A stretch of 64,000 bases of DNA, taken from assembly GCA_963711465.1 (NCBI GenBank), contig CAVQEG010000001.1, forward strand, positions 62,001 to 126,000, written 5' to 3'. Below the pieces are notes generated by a model, which was given only the letters and a program-made list of their open reading frames with translations, was not told the DNA's origin and made no database searches. The DNA comes from CAVQEG01 sp963711465. Its GTDB lineage: Bacteria > Bacteroidota > Ignavibacteria > OLB7. How positions within the stretch are numbered: the stretch's first letter is position 1; every line of letters starts with the position of its first letter. Positions 35,640-44,579 of this stretch are shown piece by piece. Both the position numbers and the translations under genes were made by a program.

Positions 35640-36665
35640 ATGGGTGCTCTCGACAACCTGCGCGAGATTCGCAAGGAAAGCATCAGCGTGGGGTTCATGG
35701 CCGACAAGTGCCACGAGCTCTTCGAACTCCGGCCGCTCAATGACGGCGTCGGTCGGGAGAAGCTGATCACCGACAAGAGTCTGCACCGTCCGCAGCTTGC
35801 GCTCACCGGCTACACGCGGCTCTTCAGCTTCCATCGTGTGCAGGTGCTGGGCAACACCGAGACGCTCTACCTGCAGTCGCTGGCGCGGCCGCGCCGTCTC
35901 GAAGCGTTTCGTCGGCTGCTTAGCTTCGACGTTCCCTGCCTGGTGCTCACCTGCAACAACGAGCTCGGACCCGAACTGCTGTCGATCGCCAGCGAGCGGG
36001 GGGTGGGAGTCTTCACCACACCGCACGACACGACCAAGACCATCTACTTCGTCGGCGACTTTCTCGACGACCAGTTCGCCGCCTACTGCCCGGTGCATGG
36101 TGCGTTCGTCGACGTCTACGGCGTCGGGCTGATGTTCATCGGCCGCTCGGGAATCGGCAAGAGCGAGGTGGCGCTCGATCTGGTCGAACGCGGGCATCGG
36201 CTGGTCGCCGATGACGTGGTGATGATCACACGGAAGGGGGAGGGAATTCTGATGGGCTCGGGCACGGCGCTGACGCAGCATTTCATGGAAGTGCGCGGGC
36301 TCGGCCTGCTCGACGTGCGGCAGATGTTCGGCATTCGTGCCATCCGCTTTCAGAAGCGTGTGGAGGTGGTCGTCGAACTCGAGGACTGGGATCCCGCTGC
36401 GGATTACACACGGGTCGGTCTCGAGGATATGTTCGTCGATGTCCTGGGTGTCGATGTGACCTACGTGCGTCTGCCAATTTTTCCGGGAAAGAACATCACG
36501 GTCATTGCAGAAGTCATCGCATTGAATTACCTTTTGAAACACTACGGCTACAATCCGGCCAGGGTGTTCGCCGAGAAGCTCACCGAAGCTATCGCGCGGA
36601 GATCGGCGGCGGAGGGTCCATCCGGCGACCGGTCGATACCCTACTTCGAACACGACTTCGAGTAG
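35640..36665 (+). CDS. hprK: HPr kinase/phosphorylase
   Basis: HprK phosphorylates Ser46 of HPr using ATP or pyrophosphate and reverses this by phosphorolysis. The 341-residue protein has the N-terminal domain (LFELRPLNDGV ... LTGYTRLFSFHRVQVLGNTE) and the C-terminal kinase with the Walker A motif GRSGIGKSEVALDL, the catalytic RGHRLVADDVV and the signature EVRGLGLLDVRQMFGI. The start at 35640 gives the usual length; 35562 would add 26 residues. No HPr or EI gene is in the window, so the substrate protein must lie elsewhere. Directly downstream of hpf. Confidence 0.94.
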   Translation: MGALDNLREIRKESISVGFMADKCHELFELRPLNDGVGREKLITDKSLHRPQLALTGYTRLFSFHRVQVLGNTETLYLQSLARPRRLEAFRRLLSFDVPCLVLTCNNELGPELLSIASERGVGVFTTPHDTTKTIYFVGDFLDDQFAAYCPVHGAFVDVYGVGLMFIGRSGIGKSEVALDLVERGHRLVADDVVMITRKGEGILMGSGTALTQHFMEVRGLGLLDVRQMFGIRAIRFQKRVEVVVELEDWDPAADYTRVGLEDMFVDVLGVDVTYVRLPIFPGKNITVIAEVIALNYLLKHYGYNPARVFAEKLTEAIARRSAAEGPSGDRSIPYFEHDFE

Positions 36666-36877
36666 CCTTCGAATTCCAGCCCGCGTCCGACATACCGTCC
36701 GTTGAATCCATCGCTGCCACATTGGCGCGGTGACGGGGTGCTCGACCGGGTCCTGCGCATTTCCGGCGCGTCATCACACCGTCGCAGCAGCGACGGGTCG
36801 TCGGGGCTCCCACTCCCACGATCGGCGCCGCCTGATTCCCCGGTATCAACTCCCTCATACACAACACGGTACTTCCT

Positions 36878-36967
36878 ATGCACGCAGCCGAGTTCACCCG
36901 TCGACTCTCCTACGCGCTCGTCTGGAGCAGCATATTCGCCGCAGTGCTTTTCATCGTGACGGGATAG
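36878..36967 (+). CDS. Possible 29-residue single-span membrane peptide
   Basis: ATG to TAG encodes 29 residues: a short basic amphipathic start (HAAEFTRRLSYAL) and a hydrophobic helix (VWSSIFAAVLFIVTG). The pattern is that of small membrane regulators or leader peptides. There is no obvious ribosome-binding site, and no promoter is clear, so this is only a candidate. Confidence 0.25.
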   Translation: MHAAEFTRRLSYALVWSSIFAAVLFIVTG

Positions 36968-37380
36968 ACCGATCGCTCCGCCGCGACCGGCTCCCCACGT
37001 CCGCACCTGCTTCGAATCACGCGATTCCTGCCCGATCGACTTCCCTTCGGCGATGGTCTTCACCGTCGTCACGCACCACCATTCTCTGACGCGATCCACA
37101 CGAGGAGCAATTCGTACGGACTGCGGTGCGATCGAGGCGCACCGTATCTTGATCGTTTGCCTCAATGCCTGTCGCAGATCCTGTGCGGCCCACCAGGGGC
37201 GGCGAGCACTCAGGATGGCGCCCGTGCCGAGGTCCCGCTGGGGTCCGCACACCGCGGGATGTGCCGGCTGCGCGTCGACCGCGCGCCGTGCCGGGGGTGA
37301 ATCCGCTCCGTCCCGCCATCGTGCAGGGACCGTTGACAGGCCCTCTGACGATGTCGGCGTAACGCCCGCGGCGCACGAAC

Positions 37381-37392
37381 GTGAAATTTCAC
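37381..37392. promoter_or_regulatory. Perfect 12-bp palindrome upstream of the ECF sigma gene
   Basis: GTGAAATTTCAC is self-complementary and ends 20 bases before the sigma-factor start at 37413. It may be a dimeric regulator site. Its GAAAT half also resembles the -35 type of some ECF promoters, which would fit autoregulation. Confidence 0.3.
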
Positions 37393-37412
37393 TGTCGAAC
37401 CACACCTGATTC

Positions 37413-38246
37413 ATGGACCGAAACGGGAGGCGTCCTCTGACGGCCACTGTTCACAACCCGCCACGCCAGGTCGAGCCGAGCACGGTTCGCGTTCCGAGGA
37501 ACGCCGACGGCGACCGGGTTGCGCAGCAACGTGCGGCCGATGCAGAGGGTGTGACGGGGGCGGTTCCCGAAGCTGCGACCGACAGCATCCCGGCGTCGGA
37601 TTCGATTCCGGGTGAGCAGCCCGCATCGGATCATCCGGGGGCGGCCGCGTCGAACGGGACGGGAATCGACGCCGGCAACGAGCTGATGCTTGCGTTGCAG
37701 CACGGCGATGACGGAGCATTGAAGCGTCTGGTGGCACTGTACAACGGCAAGCTCTTCAGCTTCGTGGTCCGCATGCTCGGCGACGCCGCGAGCGCCGAGG
37801 ACGTCGTGCAGGAGACGTGGCTTTCGCTGTACGAACGGCGGGACACCTACGAGCCGACGTATCGCTTCTCGACATGGCTCTTCACGATTGCACGGCGCAA
37901 GGCGCTCAGCGAGCTGCGCCGACGGAGCGTGCGATCGATCGTGCGGCCGATCGCACGATCCGGAGAGGACGGTGGTGGCTTCGACCCGCCGCAGGAGACG
38001 TACAACGATCCACTGTCGGCCGCTGACGGAGCGCTTCTGCTGCCGATCATCGAGCGGGCGCTGGAGATGCTGCCGCCGCATCAGCGGGAGATCGTGCTGC
38101 TGCGCGATGTCGAGGGCCTCGACAATGACGAGATAGCGGATGTGCTTGGGTGGAATCTCAAGCCGGGCACGGTTCGAAAGCGCGTCTTCGATGCCCGCGA
38201 TGCGTTTCGCCGAGCCATGCATGCACTCGGGTACGCGCAGGATTAG
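37413..38246 (+). CDS. ECF-type RNA polymerase sigma factor with long N-terminal extension
   Basis: A 277-residue protein. Residues ~92-270 are a sigma-70 family ECF factor: region 2 (LVALYNGKLFSFVVRMLGD, AEDVVQETWLSLYERRDTY, STWLFTIARRKALSELRRR) and region 4 (LEMLPPHQREIVLLRDVEG, DEIADVLGWNLKPGTVRKRV). The first ~90 residues are a polar, Pro/Ala/Asp-rich disordered extension unusual for ECF factors. An ATG at 37686 would give a conventional-length factor starting MLALQHGDDGAL, so the extension may not be translated. A gene with one membrane segment follows after 50 bases and is the likely anti-sigma partner. Confidence 0.88.
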   Translation: MDRNGRRPLTATVHNPPRQVEPSTVRVPRNADGDRVAQQRAADAEGVTGAVPEAATDSIPASDSIPGEQPASDHPGAAASNGTGIDAGNELMLALQHGDDGALKRLVALYNGKLFSFVVRMLGDAASAEDVVQETWLSLYERRDTYEPTYRFSTWLFTIARRKALSELRRRSVRSIVRPIARSGEDGGGFDPPQETYNDPLSAADGALLLPIIERALEMLPPHQREIVLLRDVEGLDNDEIADVLGWNLKPGTVRKRVFDARDAFRRAMHALGYAQD

Positions 38247-38296
38247 GAGGACGTGGGGTGGGCAGACGATGATGAGAATCCGGAAACACTGGTTTA

Positions 38297-38839
38297 GTGA
38301 GCACTACGATGTCGGACCTATACACGAATTCGAAGGAGCCGGATGCGCCGGCTGACTGGGAGCACTACGCGCGCTTCCTCCGTGAGCTTCCCGAACGGGA
38401 GGCACCCGTGGGGCAGCAGGGAAGGATACAGGAGCGTCTGGACGCCCGGATTGCAACGGGTGCCGGTTCCCGCCGCTGGCTGCACCGTCTTATGGTCCCG
38501 GCCATGGCGGTGGCGACGGCACTCGTCGTTGCAGTCGTCGGGTTCGGTGACGCACTGTTCGACTCCACGTCGCTGATCGACTCGAAGGCGGTGGTTGCGC
38601 CGATGCACGACACCGGAGCGAGCGTGCCGGCACCGCACATGCGACCGAATGCTACCCTGCCGGCGCCGTCGACGACGTATTCACCCCGGCTGCCGGTGGA
38701 ATCGACCCCCCCGACACTGCCTCAAAGCGGTGTGCGCATGTACCCGGGCCGTGTGCCGGGTGAACAGATCGTGACGGGAATGCCGTCGGTCCTGACCAAG
38801 GAGCCGCTACCGGGCGGAACTCCGGAACCGATCCCCTGA
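38297..38839 (+). CDS. Putative single-span anti-sigma factor
   Basis: A 180-residue protein with a cytoplasmic N-terminal part (about 63 residues with a possible helical sigma-binding segment, WEHYARFLRELPEREAP), one transmembrane helix at about residues 66-86 (LMVPAMAVATALVVAVVGFG) and a Pro/Thr-rich exported tail. It lies directly after an ECF sigma gene, the usual position of an anti-sigma factor. The zinc motif HxxxCxxC of the common ZAS class is absent. Function is inferred from location and topology. Confidence 0.6.
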   Translation: MSTTMSDLYTNSKEPDAPADWEHYARFLRELPEREAPVGQQGRIQERLDARIATGAGSRRWLHRLMVPAMAVATALVVAVVGFGDALFDSTSLIDSKAVVAPMHDTGASVPAPHMRPNATLPAPSTTYSPRLPVESTPPTLPQSGVRMYPGRVPGEQIVTGMPSVLTKEPLPGGTPEPIP

Positions 38840-38979
38840 ATGATTCGATGCTGGCGGCACTACACGGCACCGGCCAATACTGCATCCGACTGCACTACGA
38901 TTCGAACGGACTTCGTCCCGCTGTCAGCACGTCCTGCTCAAGGCATTGGCAATCTTCCATCCAACTGGCTGATCAACTC

Positions 38980-40773
38980 ATGAAACGATTCCTCAACTCC
39001 TGGATCACCGTCGGCGCCACGGCATTGCTTGCGCTTGCGGTCTCGGCCTGCGGCGGTGGTTCCAAATCGCCTGAAGGCGAAACGGTCGCCGCCGGCGGTA
39101 CACCGCAGAAGGGCGACTGGATCTTCATCTGGTCGATGGCCGATCCGCAGTCGGTCAACTACCTCACATCCACCGATGCGACGTCGCAGGAGATCGAGGG
39201 ATATATCTATGAGTCACTTACAGCGACGGACTGGGAGACGGCCGAGACGATTCCGTGGATCGCCGACTCGCTGCCGAAGGCGAGCCCGGATCACATGAGC
39301 TATGAGTTCACCATCAAGAAGGGTGTCACGTTCTCCGATGGAACCCCGGTGACCGGCGAGGACTTCATTTTCTTTCTGAAGGCACTGAAGGATCCGTACA
39401 TCACCAACGCGGCACCGCTGCGCAGCTACTATACCCGCGTCGATCGTGCCGAGCTCATCAACAACGATCCGTATCGACTGCGGGTGGTGATGAAGGAGCC
39501 GTACTACCTCGGTCACCAGTACGCCGGTGGTCTGATCGCGCTTCCCAAGCATGTGTGGGACCCGAGCGGACTGAGCGACAGGATGACGTTCGACGAGCTG
39601 AATGCGATGGATCCGAACAAGAACCCGGCGATCAAGGCGCTGGCGGACTCCATCCAGGATGTTCAGAAGGGAATGTCGAAGCAGTACCTGATCGGTTCGG
39701 GACCATACAAGTTCGACAGCTGGCGACGCAACGACCGTGTGGAGCTCGTTCGAAATGACAAGTACTGGAACAGCGACGACCGGTGGGGAAAGGCCTATCC
39801 GGACAAATTGATCTGGAAGACGATCAACGACGCCAACGCCGCGGTTGCGGCTCTGAAGTCCGGTGAACTTGACTTCTACAACAACATCGAGAAGGTGCTC
39901 TACCACCGTGAGAAGCCGCGCTTCCCGCAGCATCATCTCAATCCCGCGGAATACGAGTACCCGGCGTATGCCTACATCGGCTACAACGAGGACCGCCCCA
40001 TGTTCAAGGACAAGCGCGTGCGCATGGCGCTGGCACATGCCATCAACCGCGAGCAGATGATCCAGTCGATTTACTACGGCTACGCTCGACCGGTGCAGTC
40101 GCCGATCGGGTCGTTTCGACCGGAGGCCGATACGAACCTGCCGATCATCAAGTACGACCTCGACGAGGCAAAGCAGTTGCTGGCCGAAGCCGGTTGGAAG
40201 GACACCGACGGCGACGGTATTCTGGATAAGGACGGCAAGCCATTCCGATTCACGATCATGCTGAATTCGGGCAATCAGCGCCGCGCCTCGATTGCGCTCG
40301 TATTCGCCGAGGCGCTCAAGCAGATCGGAATCGATGCCTCGACGCAGTCGCTTGACTGGGCGCTGATGCTCAACCGACTTCGCGACGGCAAGTACGATGC
40401 AACCATAGCGGGATGGGCCATGAACGTCACCGAGGGCGACATGTACCAGATCTGGCACTCGGAATCGGCGTCGAATGGCGGCTCCAATTACGTGCGATTC
40501 CGAAACCACACGGTCGACTCCCTGATCGAAGCGATTCGTTCCGAATTCGACTTCGAAAAGCGCAAGGTGATGTATCGCCAGATCCAGCAGATCATCTACG
40601 ACGAGCAGCCGTACAACTTCCTCTTCGCCGAGACGCAGACCGGTGCGGTGCAGGATCGGTTCCAGAACGTGCACTTCTACAAACCCCGTCCCTGCTACCT
40701 CGCCTCCGAATGGTGGGTGCCGCTGCAGGCGCAGAAGTACACGAAGCATCCCGCTGTGGCTGCGACGCAGTAA
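38980..40773 (+). CDS. Peptide ABC transporter substrate-binding lipoprotein (SBP family 5)
   Basis: A 597-residue OppA/DppA-type binding lipoprotein. The lipobox is LAVSAC near residue 23. The SBP_5 domain shows LPKASPDHMSYEFTIKKGVTFSDGTPVTGEDF, VRMALAHAINREQMIQSIYYG and IGSFRPEADTN. It captures peptides in the periplasm and passes them to the two permeases encoded just downstream. The start at 38980 gives the signal peptide; the frame extends upstream but without signal character. A strong terminator separates this gene from the permeases, which would make the binding protein more abundant than the membrane parts. Confidence 0.92.
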   Translation: MKRFLNSWITVGATALLALAVSACGGGSKSPEGETVAAGGTPQKGDWIFIWSMADPQSVNYLTSTDATSQEIEGYIYESLTATDWETAETIPWIADSLPKASPDHMSYEFTIKKGVTFSDGTPVTGEDFIFFLKALKDPYITNAAPLRSYYTRVDRAELINNDPYRLRVVMKEPYYLGHQYAGGLIALPKHVWDPSGLSDRMTFDELNAMDPNKNPAIKALADSIQDVQKGMSKQYLIGSGPYKFDSWRRNDRVELVRNDKYWNSDDRWGKAYPDKLIWKTINDANAAVAALKSGELDFYNNIEKVLYHREKPRFPQHHLNPAEYEYPAYAYIGYNEDRPMFKDKRVRMALAHAINREQMIQSIYYGYARPVQSPIGSFRPEADTNLPIIKYDLDEAKQLLAEAGWKDTDGDGILDKDGKPFRFTIMLNSGNQRRASIALVFAEALKQIGIDASTQSLDWALMLNRLRDGKYDATIAGWAMNVTEGDMYQIWHSESASNGGSNYVRFRNHTVDSLIEAIRSEFDFEKRKVMYRQIQQIIYDEQPYNFLFAETQTGAVQDRFQNVHFYKPRPCYLASEWWVPLQAQKYTKHPAVAATQ

Positions 40774-40796
40774 TTCCCGTGCAGCGGACAGAAACC

Positions 40797-40831
40797 CGAC
40801 GCCCTTCCGGAGCACTTCCGGAAGGGCGTCG
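40797..40831 (+). terminator. Strong hairpin between binding-protein and permease genes
   Basis: A perfect 15-bp inverted repeat (arm CGACGCCCTTCCGGA) with a 5-base loop, 24 bases after the binding-protein stop. It lies inside the transporter gene set and is followed 24 bases later by a promoter candidate. Confidence 0.75.
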
Positions 40832-40854
40832 CTTCTGGCGAGCCACGGTCGGAA

Positions 40855-40880
40855 TTGACGCGACGAGATTTCTGTATCTT
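40855..40880 (+). promoter_or_regulatory. Candidate promoter of the permease genes
   Basis: TTGACG is followed by 14 bases and TATCTTG. Read as TTG-N17-TATCTTG it resembles the Bacteroidota pattern with short spacing. It lies between the upstream terminator and the permease start at 40924. Confidence 0.35.
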
Positions 40881-40923
40881 GAAGACTTACCTCGATCTCT
40901 CCTTCTGACCGGTACTCCCGAGC

Positions 40924-41937
40924 ATGATCACCTATATCATCAAGCGGCTCCTGCTGTTCATTCCGACGCTCATCGCCATCACGATCGTCACGTTCGGAAT
41001 CAGTCGGCTGGCGCCGGGTGATCCGGCGGAGCTCAAGGCGGGCATCGGTGGTGAGAGTCAGGTCACCGACCGTCAGGTCACCGAGGAGATCATTCAGAAG
41101 ATCCGTGAGCAGTGGAACCTCGACAAGCCGGTACCGGTCCAGTACCTGCTCTGGGTGAAGGGAATCGTCACGCTCGACTTCGGTCGGTCGTTCAAGGACG
41201 ACAAGCCGGTGATCGACAAGATTATGGAGCGCGTGCCGGTGACGCTTGGGATGAACATCGTGTCGGTGCTGCTCGCCTTCGCCATCGCAATTCCGATCGG
41301 AATCTATTCGGCCACGCGCCCGGGTACGTTCATTGACAAGGCGTCCTCGACGGGGCTGTTCATGCTCTACTCGCTGCCGGTCTTCTGGGTCGGGACGCTC
41401 TTCATCATTTTTCTCGCCGACCCGGACTATCTGAACCTCTTTCCTCCGGCCGGGATGTACTCCAACGACTACTCGGTCGCCTGGCCGTTCATCAAGAAGT
41501 TCGCCGACCTCGCCTGGCACATGACGCTGCCGATCGCCGCCTACACCTACACCAGCTTCGCCTTCATTTCCCGCCAGATGCGCGGTTCGATGCTGGAAAC
41601 GATTCGGCAGGATTACATCCGGACGGCACGGTCGAAGGGACTCAGCGATCGCGTGGTCATCTACAAGCACGCCCTTCGCAACTCGCTCATACCGATCATC
41701 ACGCTCATGGCCGGTCTGCTTCCGGGGCTCATCGGTGGCTCGATCATCGTCGAATCCATTTTCACGATACCCGGAATGGGGCTGCTCGGCTATCAGGCGC
41801 TGCTGGAGCGTGACTACCCGATCATCATGGCGATTCTCACGATCGGCGCGGTGCTCACGATGCTCGGAGTGCTGATTGCCGACATCCTGTATTCAGTCGT
41901 CGACCCGCGCATCGCGTTCTCGCGAAAGTCCGGCTGA
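40924..41937 (+). CDS. Peptide ABC transporter permease, OppB/DppB/YejB type
   Basis: A 337-residue integral membrane protein with six segments. It starts MITYIIKRLLLFIPTLIAI, typical of DppB/OppB, and contains the cytoplasmic EAA loop (LETIRQDYIRTARSKGLSDRVVIYKHALRNS), which docks the ATPase. The motif LPVFWVGTLFIIFLA is also typical. Together with the downstream permease it forms the membrane channel. No ATPase gene lies next to them in the window. Confidence 0.93.
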   Translation: MITYIIKRLLLFIPTLIAITIVTFGISRLAPGDPAELKAGIGGESQVTDRQVTEEIIQKIREQWNLDKPVPVQYLLWVKGIVTLDFGRSFKDDKPVIDKIMERVPVTLGMNIVSVLLAFAIAIPIGIYSATRPGTFIDKASSTGLFMLYSLPVFWVGTLFIIFLADPDYLNLFPPAGMYSNDYSVAWPFIKKFADLAWHMTLPIAAYTYTSFAFISRQMRGSMLETIRQDYIRTARSKGLSDRVVIYKHALRNSLIPIITLMAGLLPGLIGGSIIVESIFTIPGMGLLGYQALLERDYPIIMAILTIGAVLTMLGVLIADILYSVVDPRIAFSRKSG

Positions 41938-42018
41938 TTCCGTCTGCAAATCCCGATGGACCATGCCGGCGCGCGACATGCCGCCGGGTCCTGGAATTCT
42001 CGAACCGATTCACGCACT

Positions 42019-43125
42019 ATGGCCGACCAGCGAACATCCGGCGATGCTCTCACGTCCACCGGGGACGACGTCGCGACCGACCAGCTCTCGCAGAATGGCG
42101 TCGATGATTCCAGGAAGCAGGAAGGCTACTGGCACTACGTTCGTCGGCAGTACCGGCGCAACCGTCTTGCCTACGTCGCCTACTGGTTCATCGTCGTGAT
42201 GGCCGTTGTGGCGCTGCTCGCCGACTTCCTCGCCAATGATCGGCCCATCGTCTGTTCGGTGGACGGAACGTTCTACTCTCCCGTCGTTCACGATTACCTC
42301 GCCGGGCTCGGCATGGCCTCGGAGTATCCGCCGAAGCTCAGACATCCTGTCTGGGACAAGGTGGAGTACGACTGGGCGATCTGGCCGCCGCTGCCGTTTC
42401 AGCCAAGCAACACCGACCTGCTCAACTCATTCGCCGCGCCGTTCAATGGTGAGAATGCGCACGTGCTCGGGACCGATCAGCTCGGCCGCGACGTGCTTGC
42501 CGGGCTCATCCACGGCTCCCGTATCTCGCTTTCCATTGGAATCATCGCGGTCGCGATTCAGCTGCTCATCGGCCTCTCGCTCGGATCGCTCGCCGGCTAC
42601 TACGGCGGCTGGGTCGATATCGTCATCTCCCGCGTCATCGAACTGTTCCTCAATTTCCCCGTCCTGTTCCTGATCCTGACGATCGTGGCGTTCCTCGGTG
42701 CCAACATCTTCTACGTCATGATCATCATCGGCCTGACCGGATGGATGGGAATCGCCCGCTTCGTGCGCGGTGAGGTGCTGCGGGTCAGGAATATGGAATA
42801 CGTGACCGCCGCGAATTCCCTCGGATTCTCAGACGCCCGCGTGATTCTCCGACATGTGCTTCCCAATTCGATAGCGCCCGTGCTCGTCGCCGCGGCATTC
42901 GGCGTCGCCCAGGCCGTGCTCATCGAGGCTGCGCTGTCGTTTCTCGGCTTCGGTGTGCCTGCAGAAGTGGTCACCTGGGGCTCCGCACTCAACCTCGCCC
43001 GCTCGGCCCCCTACGCCTGGTGGCTGGCGATCTTCCCCGGCATGATGATCTTCCTCACCGTCACCGCGTTCAACCTCATCGGCGACGGCTTGCGCGACGC
43101 CACCGATCCGCGGCTCAAAGTCTAG
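42019..43125 (+). CDS. Peptide ABC transporter permease, OppC/YejE type
   Basis: A 368-residue membrane protein. The N-terminal ~60 residues are polar; TM1 follows, then a periplasmic stretch of about 85 residues (including WAIWPPLPFQPSNTDL) before the LGTDQLGRDVLAGLIHGSR motif. That insert resembles YejE of the YejABEF microcin/peptide importer rather than plain DppC/OppC. The EAA loop is VRGEVLRVRNMEYVTAANSLGFSD and ARVILRHVLPNS. The start at 42019 is preferred over 41956. The upstream permease ends 81 bases before it. Confidence 0.92.
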   Translation: MADQRTSGDALTSTGDDVATDQLSQNGVDDSRKQEGYWHYVRRQYRRNRLAYVAYWFIVVMAVVALLADFLANDRPIVCSVDGTFYSPVVHDYLAGLGMASEYPPKLRHPVWDKVEYDWAIWPPLPFQPSNTDLLNSFAAPFNGENAHVLGTDQLGRDVLAGLIHGSRISLSIGIIAVAIQLLIGLSLGSLAGYYGGWVDIVISRVIELFLNFPVLFLILTIVAFLGANIFYVMIIIGLTGWMGIARFVRGEVLRVRNMEYVTAANSLGFSDARVILRHVLPNSIAPVLVAAAFGVAQAVLIEAALSFLGFGVPAEVVTWGSALNLARSAPYAWWLAIFPGMMIFLTVTAFNLIGDGLRDATDPRLKV

Positions 43126-43304
43126 ACGCCAAGGGCGCCAGGAGGGGAGCGCCAAGGAGAAGGGAGCCGGGATGGGGAGGCAGGACGCGGGGAACGGGTA
43201 GCGAAGCGCCGGGAAGAGAGCGCCGGGACGGGCAACCGAGGGCGCGTGCGAGAGATGGGGCGGAGAATCTGGAGGTGGGGACGCGAGGGGAAGTTGATCG
43301 GGCG
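43126..43304 (+). repeat. Purine/G-rich segment with degenerate GCGCCAAGG units
   Basis: Directly after the permease stop the sequence contains repeats of CGCCAAGG/CGCCAGG/CGCCGGG types and then becomes strongly purine-rich on the plus strand, with runs of 3-4 G (for example GGGAGCCGGGATGGGGAGG). There is no gene here. It may form G-quadruplex or act in transcription termination. Confidence 0.5.
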
Positions 43305-44579
43305 TCAATGGGAGAAGCGAACCACGAGCTTCGGGGAACCCGCGCGGTCGGTACGCCATGCCAGACCGATGCGGATCGAACCCGTTGCCGTACCGAGAAA
43401 AATGCCTGGGGAATAGAGGAAGGAATGCAGTCGGGACGGGAATCCCGTCAACGGCGCAGCCGACTGAGGCGCCGTCGCCACCGCACCAATGTCATTCGAA
43501 ACGATCACTCGCAGGCCGCGGATCGGTTTGGGGAACGGATCGATCAACAGATCGGTGCGGAGCAGCAGCATCCTGTTGCCACCGTACTCGTTCTGCTGAT
43601 ATCCCGGCAGCGTGCCGAGCCCGCCGATCGTCGGCAGTCGCTGCGGCGGCGCGTTGCCCGCGGCGGTTTCCACCCGGCCGTGCACCGCAATGGCAACGAG
43701 ATCACGCAGGAACGCGACCTGCAGACGCCCGTCGACGAGGTAGTGCGTGAACGACGTCGAACCGATACCCGTCTCCGCCCGCGCTTCGAGCGCCACCCGC
43801 GGCGCATGCCATCCTCTGAGCGTCATGTAGTCGACCAGGAGTGATCCTTCGAGCGTCGTGACCCATCCCTCGCGTATAGGGCGATTTGCTCGAAACGGAT
43901 CGTGCGGTCCGAAGAGCGACCATGTCGCGCGCTTCGGAAGCGATTCGTAGCCGTCACCGTGATACGCACCGGAGATCGACACGCGGGGCAGCAGATAGGC
44001 GCGCGCCGAAATGGAGAATCCGCTGCGCCTGAAGTAGTCCCGTGCGTCGACGCCCGCCACCGCCGCGTAGATCGTGTTCTCGAGCGGAGACATCTTCCAC
44101 GCGTCACGCGTGTCGGTGAGCACGTGCCCTTCGAAGCTGATTCGCAGTGGTCTCTCCCTGCCGAGCAGATCCTGTGCGACTGCGGCCCGCACCTGCCAGT
44201 AGTGCGAGGCGAATGCGTAGCCGACGGCGAGTCGGGCGCTCATCCGCGGCATGAACAGATCGACGTCCCGGACGCTCGAACCGACGCCGAGATAGAGTCC
44301 GTCGACCCGGTTGTATTCGATCGGGGAGTGCCCGTCACTGGTTCCGAGCAGATCGAGCGGCTGCCAGGATGCGTGGTAGGACGGAAGAACCGAGGCGGGC
44401 AATTGCAGGAACTCTGCGGCGGTGCCGGAGCCGGTCGAATCCTCCGGCGCGAACAGTTCGGCGTGGGCACCGAGCACCGAGTCGGCGGCATCCTGCGCAT
44501 CGGCCCGGGCGTCGGGCGATTGGGCACTGAGGATGTGCGGGAACAGCAGAACGAGGGGAAGGAGGAGGCGCAGCCGCAT
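43305..44579 (-). CDS. Outer-membrane beta-barrel protein, BamA/TamA-like C-terminal half
   Basis: A 424-residue exported protein with a signal peptide (residues 1-19, ending LSAQS). The body consists of repeated amphipathic strands. The segment TIGGLGTLPGYQQNEYGGNRMLLL resembles the conserved strand-loop of Omp85 barrels (GG..TLRGY...), and the last strand ends LVVRFSH. No POTRA domains are evident, so this would be a barrel-only or surface-antigen-type member (DUF5686-like). Function unknown. Convergent with the peptide importer. Confidence 0.7.
   Translation of the reverse strand: MRLRLLLPLVLLFPHILSAQSPDARADAQDAADSVLGAHAELFAPEDSTGSGTAAEFLQLPASVLPSYHASWQPLDLLGTSDGHSPIEYNRVDGLYLGVGSSVRDVDLFMPRMSARLAVGYAFASHYWQVRAAVAQDLLGRERPLRISFEGHVLTDTRDAWKMSPLENTIYAAVAGVDARDYFRRSGFSISARAYLLPRVSISGAYHGDGYESLPKRATWSLFGPHDPFRANRPIREGWVTTLEGSLLVDYMTLRGWHAPRVALEARAETGIGSTSFTHYLVDGRLQVAFLRDLVAIAVHGRVETAAGNAPPQRLPTIGGLGTLPGYQQNEYGGNRMLLLRTDLLIDPFPKPIRGLRVIVSNDIGAVATAPQSAAPLTGFPSRLHSFLYSPGIFLGTATGSIRIGLAWRTDRAGSPKLVVRFSH

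Larger units (their letters stand above)
36666..37412. other. 747-base intergenic region before the ECF sigma gene
   Basis: No gene of normal size is convincing here. Open frames on both strands are Arg-rich and repeat-like, as expected for chance frames at this GC. The region holds one possible 29-residue membrane peptide (36878-36967) and a perfect palindrome just before the sigma-factor gene. It is long for this compact genome, so it may contain an RNA or a complex control region. Confidence 0.5.

Noticed and set aside
39214..41670. Very long open frame on the minus strand opposite the peptide-importer genes
   Set aside because: The plus strand carries clear binding-protein and permease motifs here. 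The antisense frame is Arg/Val/Leu-rich without any family motif, as is usual for shadows of GC-rich genes.
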